Shown in pieces: positions 47,323-59,059 of a stretch of 64,000 nucleotides of DNA. The stretch comes from Carnegiea gigantea. Taxonomy: Eukaryota > Streptophyta > Magnoliopsida > Caryophyllales > Cactaceae. The DNA is taken from assembly GCA_029747015.1 (NCBI GenBank), contig JAKOGI010002762.1, positions 23,979 to 87,978 of the forward strand, read 5' to 3'. The notes under the pieces were generated by a model. That model did no database searches, was not told where the DNA came from, and saw nothing but the letters and a program-made list of their open reading frames with translations. Numbering within the stretch: position 1 is the first letter of the stretch; every line of letters begins with the position of its first letter. Made by a program: the position numbers and the translations under genes.

Positions 47323-48253
47323 CAGAGCCAGTTTGACCGAGGACGGAGCTATCTCCGCACACATTTGACGCTGCTCAGTGTAAGCTTGTTCATTGTCGAT
47401 ATCGGATGGCGGTGAAGTTTGAGCAGGTTCTTTGCCCACATTGGAGCTCCTTCTGGATGCACTTCCCACATCGGATTGCCTTCTCGATCCACTCATACCC
47501 ACGTTAGATTTTCTTCTCGATGTACTTCCTTCATCCCTTCCAACCACGGATATAAAATTGCCATGGAAACCAAACCAAAGAAAGCGATTAGAATTTAAAA
47601 AGAGAAACAAAATTCATTGACTAAAGATTCATTTTTCTAATCAGATATATATGATAATTGAAAAAAAGTCATTACCAGTGATATCTCCTGCTTTTTATCA
47701 TTGAAGCGGCAGGTTGTTTGCCCACATTGACATCGAATCTTTTACTAGATACACCTCCTTCCTCTCTATGAGTTTCAAGCCACAATGTATCCCCATAGGC
47801 GCCAAATTAAGAAATTGCTAATTAACTGAGATAAATTAGTGACGAAACAGTTTTAAAGTGTGTTGTATTACCGGCAACTCCCACTTCTTGGTGGTAATGG
47901 GGGGAGTTCAATATCACTAATGTCATATAATTCTCTTCTACTTCTAGTTCTAGGGATATTGCTCACATCAGTCAGTCCTCTTCTAGACATGTTGCTCACA
48001 TCTGAAGATGTTGATCTTCTAAATACACTTCCTTCATCCCTTTGGAAGAAGAAGAAGAAGAAGAAGAAGAAGAAGAAGAAGAAGAGAGGTATGTAAGAAT
48101 ACGGGACATTTCGCAAATCAAATATTCGTGAAAAAAATCCTGAGAAAAGGAAACAAAAACAATGTGCAGAAGCAGTAATTTTCATTGCCTGTCGCTGCTT
48201 AGACGTAATGTTGAAGGTCCAATGTCATCCTTTTTACAACATGACTTAAACAT
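47323..48253 (-). CDS. Multi-exon gene with Ser/Arg repeat motifs, distant relative of the exon-1-array family
   Basis: Exons are 48253-48189 (MFKSCCKKDDIGPSTLRLSSD), 48039-47872, 47765-47676 and 47536-47323. Phases agree at every junction. The first intron uses a GC donor (CAG/GCAATG); the others use GTAATA, GTAATG and GTAAGT. The second and fourth exons share a repeated module, DEGS followed by Arg/Ser-rich text (SRRKSNVG, SRRQSDVG, SRRSSNVG). Exon 4 ends DIDNEQAYTEQRQMCAE...KLAL, which aligns with SDLEEAYADQCNVCA...FNE of the 25 kb gene. A fifth exon would start after GTGCAG at about 47145 but runs into a stop and the copia LTR within 20 bases. Function unknown. Confidence 0.55.
48045..48085 (-). 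repeat. (TTC)n microsatellite acting as polypyrimidine tract
   Basis: About 13 TTC repeats on the minus strand end five bases before the AAAG acceptor of exon 2 of the multi-exon gene, so the repeat is placed exactly where the polypyrimidine tract belongs. Confidence 0.8.
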
Positions 48254-48259
48254 CTTCTC

Positions 48260-49131
48260 TTCCTCCTCTCTTCACCGTTGTTTCTAACTACCTCTCCCTC
48301 AGCGATGATAACAATCAAATCTGAGGAGAGAGATTGGGGGAACTCTAGCTAAAGGCTTTGGGAGCACAGTGCCTGGATGCTTCTAAAGTGACCAAGCGAT
48401 ATGTATCAAATAACCTTGTATAACTCAGAATTTTTAAAATTTTATTTTCACTATTGTATTGTCCTATACTCATTTTTTGCATTTTATTTTTGTTTTGGCT
48501 TTTTTTACCGTGTCTTGCGACGGCCCCCCCGGGTTCCGGGATCGGACTCTGCATTCTTTTTTGCTACACAAGTCATAACTCATATTTTAATTTTTTTTAA
48601 TATCTTAAGATGCCAAACCTTTTGAAGTAAGTCTATAAGACTATCTCGCATAAAACATACTATGAGAAAAATATTTTCACGGTTACTTTTAATAATAATT
48701 GGGACAACTAATAGTATAATTAGAATTGACTGTAATAAAAGTCACTGCTAGATAAAATATTAGTTGTCCTAAATTAAAAAGTAACTCCGTAACACATTAT
48801 TAGCAAAACCTCAAAATAAAAGTCAATCAAAAAAAAGTTCATCTTATAATAACTCTTATAAAAAATAGTCTCATTTAAGAATTTGGAAACTTTTTTTGCT
48901 CCTTCAAAATCAATTTTATGCATGTAATAATTTAGTGAGATTGTATATGTCAAATCTCTTTAAGTCTCCTTAGTTTCTATGAATTATTCAGGGTCAACAC
49001 ACTCATCTTACGTATCAATATTGGACGTACATATCTTCACGTCCACAACAATCTTAATTGGGAGCAATAAAATCTTCTATGATCATACTTTCACTTCAAA
49101 ATGCTGATCTTTAACTTAGGTGGTAGAGTTA
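48260..49131. other. Upstream flank of the multi-exon gene; nothing else recognised
   Basis: AT-rich; no clear TATA box could be fixed and no ORF is supported. Confidence 0.45.
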
Positions 49132-49136
49132 AATAG

Positions 49137-50127
49137 TGTTGGCTCTAAGAGTCACATATTACTTTTGATGATAACAAACAATATAATTAGTGTTCTATAC
49201 GAAATCGTGAATTGATTCTATAATTGTATAACTTCATATCTAATATCTATAGTCGGTCTAATATGCTTTTATTAATATTGACTCCCTTAGTGGGTAAATG
49301 GTTTGATGAAACAGGAAATTAAGTAAGGATTTGGTTATGAAATTAAATTGTTGACAAATTAAGCATGAAAGAAGTAGCCTTTTTATACTAGTGAATCATA
49401 TAAATGATTATGGAGAGAAAATATGTGGGTATCATCCAAAATTAAAGAATTTTATTTGATTGAAAAATATGCTCGAGTCTATTGAAATTTGAATTTCAAA
49501 TTTTGAGAACCATATAAGATCACTTAAAGCTAATATTGCCCTGCTTCAATCTTATTATATTTGTCATGACAAAAGTATATGATTTGATATTGCAAAATTG
49601 TCTTAGATGAAGAAATATCTTGCTAATTATGCTAGTGAGATTATATAAGAATCATTGACATGATATTGATTTGCAAAACAATATTAAAAATGTGAAAGAA
49701 TGATGACATCCTAATCAAAATCAAATCACTTTTTATTTTATTTGATTCGAAATGATTACTGGCATTATACACATTACAAGAGAAAGGAAAAGATCTTGTG
49801 CAGCTTCATGCCAACATCTACCGTGGAGTGAACTCGGGAGTTATGAGGTCAACTCCCCTAAATTTAAATCAAGAGGTTGGTTTAAGTATTTAGGATCTCT
49901 AGAGTGGGATAACTCTGAGAGACTGTTAAGGAGTTCATCTTAATAAGAGAAGTAGTTGAATCCTAGAGTTGGATAACTCTAGGTGGGGACTTAAGCCTAA
50001 TTGAGGTCAAACCTCATTAAAACATCCTTATTTATTGTCTCTATTTAATTTTTATATTTGCTTTCAATTTTAATTTTAAGCTATTGCGATCACCCTATTC
50101 ACCTCTCTGAGGCGATCTGAATCTTCA
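49137..50127 (+). mobile_element. Solo LTR of the 8.3 kb copia-type family
   Basis: Starts TGTTGGCTCTAAGAGTCACA, ends GATCTGAATCTTCA and is flanked by AATAG at 49132-49136 and 50128-50132. It is homologous throughout to the LTRs at 30065 and 34013, in the opposite orientation and diverged. There is no internal region, so it is the product of LTR-LTR recombination. Confidence 0.88.
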
Positions 50128-52689
50128 AATAGTTTTGAAATTATCTAAATTTTAAAAAAAATCTTTGATTAGCTTGAAGGTACAATTTATCAGTTATTAC
50201 TTATACAGTTGTTCCTTTAAAAGGTCATGATGTGACTGTCTTTTTCATAAAATATTGTACTAAGTAGCTGTTACGCCTGCGTTCATTATTTTGCGTTAAG
50301 CTGATTGTATCCTTTTCCTACGTTGTAAAATTCGTATTTTTATTAACTACACAAGTTAAACTGTTATTAATGTGCTTATGTGAGCGACGATTTTATTAAA
50401 AAGAATGTTTTGTTGCCATTAATATTATTCTTATTATTATTATTAGTTTTGAAAATCCTTCGATGATTTTAGTAAGCGTTAATATAGATTATTAATGAGT
50501 ATTAAATCGAATAGGAACCCGAATAAATATGATTAGGTTGTCAATCTTAGAATTCGATTCGTTGGTTGTTAAATCGGACCTAAATATATTTGGGAGCGAG
50601 TAATCGATGAAAGGTCGTTTTAATGGATGAGTTTAGAATTCGGGATACGAATTAGACTAAGGATACTTAATAATGAACAACTTGATACAAAGATAGCAAG
50701 GGAGGGGTAATTTCGTAAAATAGCATGATCCCTTTTCTCCTCCTTCCCAATCGCGAGCCTCGACTCCCATTCCTTTCACTCTCTGCTCTTCTTCTTCCTC
50801 CTCAGCTCATCTCCTCCATGGACGAGCCTTAAGCTTCACAAATCCACCAAAATTTCGCCACACCCACCTTGCTCTGGCCCTCATTCAACCTTCCCACCAC
50901 CAAACAAACCCTTAGCCATGAAATCTAGGCATAATTGGAAAAATTTCGCCTCGATTTTGGTGGGTTTGGGCGACGATTTGGGGCGTCGAACGTGTACCCA
51001 TGCTCGGCCATGCATTTCCATCCTAGCCACTCCAATTCCTGTACAAATCGGGGCTAAATTCACAACACAAGCCTTAGCGAAAGGCACCGAATAGGTGGGT
51101 GAAATTTGGATTGAATTAGGGTTCGAATGGCATGATTGGGCATGATTTTGGGCTCTGTTCGTGCATGGTGAGCAAGAACCGAAGGGTTGGTGTTGCTCGA
51201 ATACCTAGAGCCGAGCCTAGCAGTTTCGAACGATCATCCAACTTAGAATCGAGGTGGGGATTTCTTTGCTCCTAAAATATTATTATTTTCAAGGGATTTA
51301 GCTGAAGTTAGTTACTGCATGTTAATTCTGAGATTAGAAATCAGTTTGGGTAAAATTGAAGTCAAAGTTGAGAAATTACAAACACGGTACTGAATTTGGG
51401 TTAATTGCATGATAATTCGATGTATGGCTGAATGTATCAGTTAATCAAAGATGGTAAAGTAAGCAAAATATTGTTATCGGACTGTCGTAGCATGAGTTCA
51501 TTGCACTTGAATTCTATTTGATGCTTAGTGATACTAGTTGAGTAGTTGAAGTAATTATAGAAATAACATAATTATGTCTAAGGGCTATGGCTAAATTGGT
51601 TTGGACATGTTAATAGTCTATTCGTAGTAATTTCAATGAAATATTATGCTTATGGATATCGGTTTGCGAACTAAAAAACAAAATGTCACTTTAAAGTCTC
51701 GATTGCATCAGTTAGTACACTTAAATACTATGTTGGTTATTAAGCATGAATGTTATACCAATTTATGATCGCTCTATGTATTATTGGTTTGAAGGTGTCA
51801 ATATTGAACCGAGCTTGGTAGTTGGATGGCTTAAGGTGGAACTATTGAGTGGCTTGAGGTTCTTGTGGTCGGTGTTATGTGAGAAGGAAGTTTGGGTTGT
51901 GAATTGCCGCAATCGTATGGATTGCGAGGTTGTGTGTGGCTTAATGGGTAGATTCTGCCAAGTTGTGATATGAAATGCATGAATGTGCTATGTGTGAATC
52001 CTTTTTCCCCTCGATGTGCTAGATGACACTATGTGGTCAATTCTTGAAATTTTAAACGTCTTTAAAAAGAAAGGGTCATTTAGAAAGTTTATTTTTCATG
52101 TTTGAAAATGCTTTCAAGTTTTACCAGTGTCTATTAGCTTGGTAGGACGTCTAAATTGTAAAAAGGTCCTAAATCATCGAACTACTCAGTTAGTGACTCG
52201 ACTGAATAGTCGATAGGTTTAGGAAGTTTAAAAGCGAACTAAAAGTGAGTTCAAAAATGTTTTAAAACATGGGTTTGTATATGACTTCGCCTCGTGTTTA
52301 GGAGAATTTAAACGACTTGAAAAAGAGCATCTTAAGATGCTAATTACGAAGTTTAGCTGACTTGTATGCTATTTACTTACTTAAGTCTCTATTGAGTTTC
52401 AATTTAAGGGCTAGTAGGTCCATTATGTTTTAAAGAAGCATTTATGTTGAAAATATATAAAGCAACCTTGGTTGAATTAAAAGTAAGCTAAATACCTTAA
52501 GTTTTGAATAGTAATAAGCTTGGAAGCGATCAAAGGCTTTGATTTGCTTAAGCACCACTCTTCGAGTTTAAAAGGGAATTTCAAACAAATTCAGATTAGA
52601 CACTGGAATAAGTTTACTACCTTAAATTACTATGAACTTTGATTACAAATCTAGTTTGCACTTATTGCTGACTAAGCACTTTATGTTTC

Positions 52690-53005
52690 AAATAAGTTTC
52701 GATTTACGAGTTAGCAATTTATTACGCTTATAACAAGCTTTTAAGTTAGAAACAAAATCGTTTTATGAATTAGCAATCGTATTACGTTTATAAGAAGCTT
52801 TTAAATTAAACGCGAAGTTGTCCTACGATTTAGCAAACTTATTACATTTATAAAAAGCTTTTAAGTTAAAAACGAAGTCGTTTTACAATATACAAAACCT
52901 ATTATGTTTACGAGAAGCTTTCAAAGTTAAAAGTGAAATCGATTTACGAGCTAGTAGATGTATTACATTTATAAAAAGTTTTTAAGTTGAAAGCGAAGTT
53001 GACTA
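52690..53005 (+). repeat. 60 bp minisatellite, about five copies, inside the long LTR
   Basis: The motif AAGCTTTTAAGTT recurs at exactly 60-base spacing (about 52735, 52795, 52855, 52915, 52975), with TTTACGA.TTAGCAA and ATTACGTTTATAA in each unit. Confidence 0.85.
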
Positions 53006-53124
53006 TAAGCATTTAGAAAGATTATGGTCGTTTTGTTAAAAAGTAAGTTTTCAGCAAAGTAAGCAACTGAAGAAGAGAAATGAAATACGATTTTAAAGGC
53101 TAAGAAGTGCTAGGTAATTGGCCA

Positions 53125-53450
53125 GGCTGGGAACTGGACGCAAAGATGACGTGAGTTATTTCCGCCTAAAGAAATGTTAAGAACTGGACGCAAGATATGA
53201 ATTATCTTGGTGTGAGCTATTCCTGAAAATTGGACGCAAAGATGGTGTGGGTTGTTTCCTCCTAAAGAAATGCTAGGAACTTGACTCAAGATATGAATTA
53301 TCTTGGTGTGAGCTGCTCCTGGAAACTGGACTCAAATTTTGGATTATCTTGGTGTGAGCTGTTCCCCAAATAAGTTATGATGTGTGATGCATAAGAAAAC
53401 CTTGAGGGGGACTGGACTCAAGATATGATTATCTTGATGTGAGCTGTTGC
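53125..53450 (+). repeat. ~48 bp minisatellite, about six diverged copies, inside the long LTR
   Basis: Units begin (G)AACTGGAC(G/T)CAAGAT and end TTGGTGTGAGCTGTTCC, at roughly 47-50 base spacing, with longer gaps near the right end. Confidence 0.8.
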
Positions 53451-54952
53451 CTCACAAAGGATAATATCGGGGTTAGAGTTACTCTACTGAGATGCATTTT
53501 GGCCAAAAGTTATGTACGTATACCCAGGGATAACGTGAGTTGTGAGTAACGATCTCACTTAGGGGCAGTGTAAACCTCCCTTATCCAGCACAATAAGATG
53601 TTTTTATGTTATGAGTAAGTTTCTAATAAGTAAGAAAAGAAGTTGGCCTTTCGCCATTTTAAGTATTTCAGAAAATAATGATTTGTAAGGGTCATTACGA
53701 GGTCATATTGAATAAGATTTGAAAAGTTTATGAAGGTCATTAGAGGACCATTACGAAAGAAGTTCTTTTAAAAAATATGAACCTCAAGAGGTTGAATAAA
53801 GTGTTTTTGAGAAAAGAAAGAAAGCTTTCAAATATGCACCTCCTGCTCACCTTTCATGAAAGAATTTCGTTGCATTGTACGTTCAAGCTTTTTAATGTGC
53901 ATATTCTATGAAAGCATGTTTCTTGCCAACTCTTTCTTACCACTTTAGATGTTTTTAGAACTTTTAGAAAGAATTATAAGTTTTAAAGAATTTAGCACGA
54001 CCTATAAACTATCCTTGGTATATATCGAAAGTTGCTATGTTTTCAAAAGTGAGTGTAAAAGCATTTATATTCAGTCCTTGTTGCCTACTTGTTTAGGTGT
54101 CCGAATGCCTGTTAGCTAGTAGGGAAGTTTTGGTCATTAAGGGCCTAGAATTGAGTTGAGTGGTTGGAAAAAAAGTTTAAGGAGAGTAATCTTTCCTTGG
54201 GGATTATGATTATCTAATATGATAGTAAAGTATAAATACATGATACATGACTATTATTAGTATTATTGCCTGTAATTGTTTTGGTTTTAAGGAGTAGGGG
54301 AATTCTCACTGAGCGTATGGTCGCTCACCCCATTATTCTTTCCCCTTTTTCCCTAGGCTTTTGTTATGACAGGTGAAATTCAAGCCACTTATGCAGAGTT
54401 AAAGTTTACCCCTAGTTGAAAAAGAGTTATGTGTGCCATATAAAAGTAGATTCATGAGTTTAACGATGTCATATAACATATTCCTAGTTTGCAATTGTTG
54501 TAAACTAAGTTTTCGAGCTCATATAATGCATATTGTTTATGAGTCGCTTGTATGACCATGTGAGTCAACCATCTGATTAGTTAGATGTCTTTAGTTGAAA
54601 TTAGCTGTGTTTTGGGATGTAAACTCCAGTATTCCGGTTGTGTAGACAGTTGAGTTGTATATTTGATTTCCTTCTTTATTAATGGACTATATTATTGATG
54701 TACTCCGAGCGAGATTGCTCGTTGAGTTATGAACTCCGATTTGTAGCCGTTGAGCTTATTTTAGAATTTTTTACGCTTCCGTTAATCGCAGGGAATTGTT
54801 GTAAGGCTTTTAGCCTGGAAATGGTCAACTTTTAGGGGAAACTCTATCCGTTTTACCCTGGAAATTAAGTAGGAAGTAAGAAAAACGTAATGCCCCTAGC
54901 GGTAGGGGGTGTTATAGTAGCATTTTAAATTTTCAAAATCTGGCCTTTTAGG

Positions 54953-55075
<123 letters not shown>

Positions 55076-55287
55076 GCTTTATTATGTAGCACAAGACAGA
55101 TGTGAGAAAAGACGACTCCTGTCATCTACCCGCCTCTACAACTTTTATGTTGGAATTTGATACTTAATACATAGCTACTATAGAGAGAATTTTTATTGCT
55201 ATGTTATCAGACTCCAAGTTGCCCTATTAATACCATGAGTTCCATGCAGATGTAGAGGTAGCGCACTGGATATTTGTGTTGCGGGTG

Positions 55288-56762
55288 TGTTGAATTCCAA
55301 GAGTACACAACCACAAGAGGGGGGGTGAATTGTGGTGGTCGATTTTCGCCTAATAACTGACAAACAACCGTAGCACTTGATTGCAGAGATTGTTTGTAAA
55401 TCACAAACACCCTTACGCCTTGTTTGTAGCGGTTGTTCTCAATTGATTCAGTAGCGAAATTCAAAGTAATAAATGCGGAAATAAAGCACACACAATTTTT
55501 ACGTGGAAAACACCTCTAGCCCAACTGAGGTGTGAAAAACCACGACCTACCTCGTGTAGGATTTAACCACTTCACTAACGGGCTGAAAACGTTACAAAAG
55601 CAACACTCCTTGTTACAACTTGTAACCCACGTAACCTTCTTCCCTAAGACAGGTTACACCACTTCCAATCTCACAAGATAGGACACGTCTAAAGTCCACA
55701 CGACTGAGGACATACTCAGTCACTTTCTGTTATGAGAACAGGGGTACAAAACACCTTACTGGGGTGCTTCTGACTTAAGCAGATGTAAGGTACAATGAAG
55801 TCCTATTATGCCAAGAAATTGAAAGCTCAGTTAAGCACAATCTTCTCACGGTTTTTCTCTTTGAAATTCAGCTCTAAAAATCTCTTACTTCTTTGTAAAA
55901 ACCGAATTGTCAAATGGGAGAGAGAATTTCAATATTTAAACGCACAACCCAACGGCTATTCTTTTCAAAAGATAGGGAAAATCCTCTATTTTTAGTCGCT
56001 TAGAAGATTCACCAAAGATTTCCAACGGCTAAGAGAGGAGAGAAGATTTTCTTAAAATATCTTGGCCGAGTAATCTAGCTTGAAAAGGATAAAATCTTGA
56101 TTTATCCCAAATTCAATCAAGACCTAAAAATAAGGGATAAGAATCTTTCAAGAGAAATCTTTAGCAAAAACAGTTTTGCAATTTTTTTTTTTTCAAATTC
56201 AAAACAAATCTTTTTAGATCTGGCAGCCAACCGAAGCAAATTTTCAGATAAGACTGATGTAGCTGCTGTAGTTTTTGAGAACACCCTAGGCACCCTGTTT
56301 GCAGGGTTGTTTGGAAATGGTGTCCCAAAGCAACTTTTCGAAAACCATTTTCAAGAAGTGCTAAAAATGATACTTTCAAGATTGGCATATTAACAAGAGT
56401 CTAAAAGATAAAAACTAAATTAACCAAGACTCCTTGTAAGAATTAGTTGTCTTGTCAAGAGTGAATATGCTGCTCCAAAACACCTTGGTCACCTTGATTC
56501 CTTGGGTGATTTTGTGTAGCTGAATGTTCCTCAAGACTTAAAACCATATGTGTTGTTTGCTGATCTTGTGTCACTGAAGCTCGGAACCTGTTCCTAAGAC
56601 TTGTTCTCAACATTTAGCCACCAGGTTAATAAAATTACACAAATAGCGGTGTAGGAACAACGGTGTATTAGGTCATGTTTGGAGAGCTTGTTTGGAACAA
56701 CATTACTTAGACAAATATGTTACTCTTGGATTTGTTATCATCAAAACTAAATATAATCAACA
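55288..56762 (-). repeat. 3' LTR of the SIRE-like element (~1475 bp)
   Basis: The right boundary is fixed by ...AATCAACA next to the polypurine tract. The left boundary is TGTTGAATTCC (55288), or TGTGTTG two bases earlier; the target duplication cannot be checked without the other end. Confidence 0.7.
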
Positions 56763-56776
56763 AATTCCCCCTTTTT
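56763..56776 (-). other. Polypurine tract
   Basis: The minus strand reads AAAAAGGGGGAATT directly before the LTR start TGTTGATT: the plus-strand primer site for reverse transcription. Confidence 0.75.
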
Positions 56777-57065
56777 GATGATGACAAACCAAGTGACCAT
56801 ATTGACAAAATTAAAAAGCTTAACAACGTTTAATGCTGATAGGGATCCTCTAGGTGCTAGGTCATAGAGCACGTCATATGGTTTTATTCATATGGTCTTA
56901 TTCCCCCTTTTGGCATCATTAAAAAGCATAAACAACAGTATGAATGCAAGAAAAGAAATATAGAGCATAAGGTGCAAGAAGCATCATTAAGGAGATATTG
57001 CATTAAAAACAGTACAATGCCAAAAACGAAGATGGGAGGAGGAGACAAGAGAACAGCCTAGAGAA

Positions 57066-58937
57066 TCAGGTTGCAGGGGGTGGTCTCGTTTGCAGAGGAG
57101 GAATGCTGGGGGCAAGAGTGGAGAGAAGGGCAAGCAATTCCTCATGGCGTTTGGCGGAGAGGGCTTGCTCCTCAGCAAGAGCAGCCTTGACAGCTGAGAG
57201 CTCATCCTTGAGGCGAGCATTGTCCTCAAAAACAGCCTCAAGTTTGATAGAAGGTTGCCCAGAAACAGGTGGTCGAGGTGGTCGACGACCCTGTTTGGAG
57301 ACTGACCCTTCGCCAACCTCATAGCCACACCCGAGCAGAGTGTCAATCCCAATCTCATCAACGACTTGGGCCTCCACTCGCCGTGTGAGCACTATCCCAA
57401 GGTGCTCAAACACCCTTGTCAGCAGAAACCCATATCCAAGATCATGGGCCCGGGTGGTGTTCGCAATTCGCCCTATGTGGCGAATCATGATTGCAGGGAG
57501 GTTGATTGGTTCCTCCCGATCCAGTAAGTCCACCAGGCATTGATCGAGGGCATCAGCTGAGTTTCGCCCTTGACCTCGCGGAATTATGTTCTTGATAGTG
57601 AACATAAACAATAGTTGGTGCAGGGAGGTCATTTCACCCTTCTTAACAGAGAGGGGTGTTCTCAGGCCCTGTTTTTGACTGAGACGTTGGGACACCTCTA
57701 GGAGCCTGGCTGTTTCTAGGGCTGTTTTGTCTTCCCTCACATACACGTCAAAGCCTTGGGAGGGTACTCCCAAAATTTTCCCAAGTGTGGGCGCATCAAC
57801 CTTAATGCGTTGCCCATTCACAAAACTAGTCACCACCCCTTCGGTGACACTGCAGTTGGCGTAAAACTCAGCCAACTCAGGCACAGAACACCCCAGCTGG
57901 GTGTTTGCAAACAAGTCGAGCCAGCCTTGAGCGCGCAACTTGGTCAGGAACACCCCCAGACCCTGTTCCTCGAAAAAGCTTACATTCACTACCTTCCCCC
58001 TGACGACATTGCGCTTAAGCAACTGCGCATGTTTGTCAGACATAGGAGAGGGAGTGAACTGCTTTGGGCGTTTGGGGGCAGGAACAGAGGTGGTAGCTTC
58101 TGGTAGGGGGGCTGTTCTGGGCTTTCGCTTGAGGGGTGTTTTTGCAGGAGAGGGCTTCACAGCAGGTTTAGTGGTTGATTTTGGAGGGGCTTGTTCTTCA
58201 GAGGACTCAGAGAACACCGGTGTCCCCTGTTTGAAGGTGGTGTTCTCAGAGTCAGAACTCGAGAACCCTTCGGTAGAAGAGGAGGAAATCTCCTCGATGA
58301 CAGGAGCAGAGGGTTTGGAGATACGGTGAGAGGATTGAAAAGCTATTCTCGCAGATTTGCGAGAAGGCTTGGAGGATTGTGGAGAAGAGGGAGTTTGAGA
58401 GGGCTGAGACCTTGGTTGTGGCCTTGTTCTTGGCGTTCTGCTACGCCTGGCCACTATTTTCACCCTTTTCCTTTTCTCTCCAGTTTGAGCGACCGGAGTG
58501 GGGGTTTCAGCCTCAGGGAGAGAATCCTTCTCTAAACTCTCCTCTGATGTCTCATTTGACTTCCCTTGGAAGTCGACATTCAGATCCTCCACATACACAC
58601 CTTCGACAGAGGCAGCCCCTGTTTCTGTCGCTGTGTCAGGAAACAACCCAGAAGAACAGGGCTCAAAATTAAACCCTTCAGGGGTTTCCAAGAGTTGGTC
58701 TTGAGACCCCGATAGTGTACCCTCTGACTCGACTTTAATGGGACAAGCAATTGTCCCTACAAGGAACACCAATTCCCTTCCACACTCGAAGGGAATATCA
58801 TCCATCCCCATTCCCACTGATTGTAGGGACAAGCTTTTCAAGAATTTGAAAGGCTTGTACAGGATTGGGCGAGGGGGAGTAGGGATTGAGGACGCAAGAA
58901 CGAGGGCTTTTGATTGAGAGGAGTTGTTGGGAGCCAT
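57066..58937 (-). CDS. Extra retrotransposon ORF downstream of pol (623 aa), plant-transposon-protein type
   Basis: The start is chosen at 58937 (MAPNNSSQSKALVLASS); in-frame ATGs further upstream give unrelated low-complexity text. Residues 1-300 are Ser/Pro/Thr-rich and disordered-looking, with a basic cluster GEKRKRVKIVARR near 153-165 that could act as a nuclear localisation signal. Residues about 310-520 form a compact domain (AQGWLDLFAN, ELAEFYANC, VNGQRIKVDAPTLGKILGVP, then LHQLLFMFTIKNIIPR and HIGRIANTTR), which resembles the putative plant transposon protein domain seen in many plant retroelements. Residues about 565-612 form a heptad-rich coiled coil. No signal peptide or membrane helix is evident, so it does not look like a true envelope protein. 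Its role is unknown. Confidence 0.75.
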   Translation of the reverse strand: MAPNNSSQSKALVLASSIPTPPRPILYKPFKFLKSLSLQSVGMGMDDIPFECGRELVFLVGTIACPIKVESEGTLSGSQDQLLETPEGFNFEPCSSGLFPDTATETGAASVEGVYVEDLNVDFQGKSNETSEESLEKDSLPEAETPTPVAQTGEKRKRVKIVARRSRTPRTRPQPRSQPSQTPSSPQSSKPSRKSARIAFQSSHRISKPSAPVIEEISSSSTEGFSSSDSENTTFKQGTPVFSESSEEQAPPKSTTKPAVKPSPAKTPLKRKPRTAPLPEATTSVPAPKRPKQFTPSPMSDKHAQLLKRNVVRGKVVNVSFFEEQGLGVFLTKLRAQGWLDLFANTQLGCSVPELAEFYANCSVTEGVVTSFVNGQRIKVDAPTLGKILGVPSQGFDVYVREDKTALETARLLEVSQRLSQKQGLRTPLSVKKGEMTSLHQLLFMFTIKNIIPRGQGRNSADALDQCLVDLLDREEPINLPAIMIRHIGRIANTTRAHDLGYGFLLTRVFEHLGIVLTRRVEAQVVDEIGIDTLLGCGYEVGEGSVSKQGRRPPRPPVSGQPSIKLEAVFEDNARLKDELSAVKAALAEEQALSAKRHEELLALLSTLAPSIPPLQTRPPPAT

Positions 58938-59037
58938 TGTTGCTAGAAGAGAGAGATTAGGGTTTAAGGTTTTTGCAGGGTTTTCAGGTTTTGCTTGTGT
59001 GCGAGATGAACGGCAGAACTGAGAACAGGGCATATAA

Positions 59038-59059
59038 AGAGAGAGAGAGAGAGAGAGAG
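59038..59059. repeat. (GA)11 microsatellite between pol and the extra ORF
   Basis: Lies about 100 bases upstream of the extra ORF start, possibly in a leader for a separate transcript. Confidence 0.85.

Larger units (their letters stand above)
50269..54916 (+). mobile_element. 4.65 kb probable solo LTR of a Ty3/gypsy (Tekay/Del-like) element
   Basis: Begins TGTTACGCCTGCG, ends TAGGGGGTGTTATA and is flanked by a perfect 5 bp duplication GTAGC (50264-50268 and 54917-54921). The near-inverted ends (TGTTA...GTTATA) and the very long coding-free body fit a chromoviral Tekay/Del LTR. The 3' part includes GGGGAAACTCTATCCG and CCCCTAGCGGTAGGGGG. No gag or pol was seen, and no internal LTR pair. Placement in a named lineage is inference. 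Confidence 0.75.

Noticed and set aside
47868..48185. Single-exon reading from the ATG at 48185 with a hydrophobic start and poly-Phe run
   Set aside because: The hydrophobic start is intron sequence and the Phe run is the TTC microsatellite; the phase-consistent spliced model starting at 48253 explains the exon better.
50881..51087. Minus-strand frame of 68 codons
   Set aside because: Lies inside the long LTR leader; no domain, and the other strand carries the element signals.
57103..58704. Several plus-strand frames of 60-130 codons
   Set aside because: Shadows of the extra retrotransposon ORF on the minus strand.
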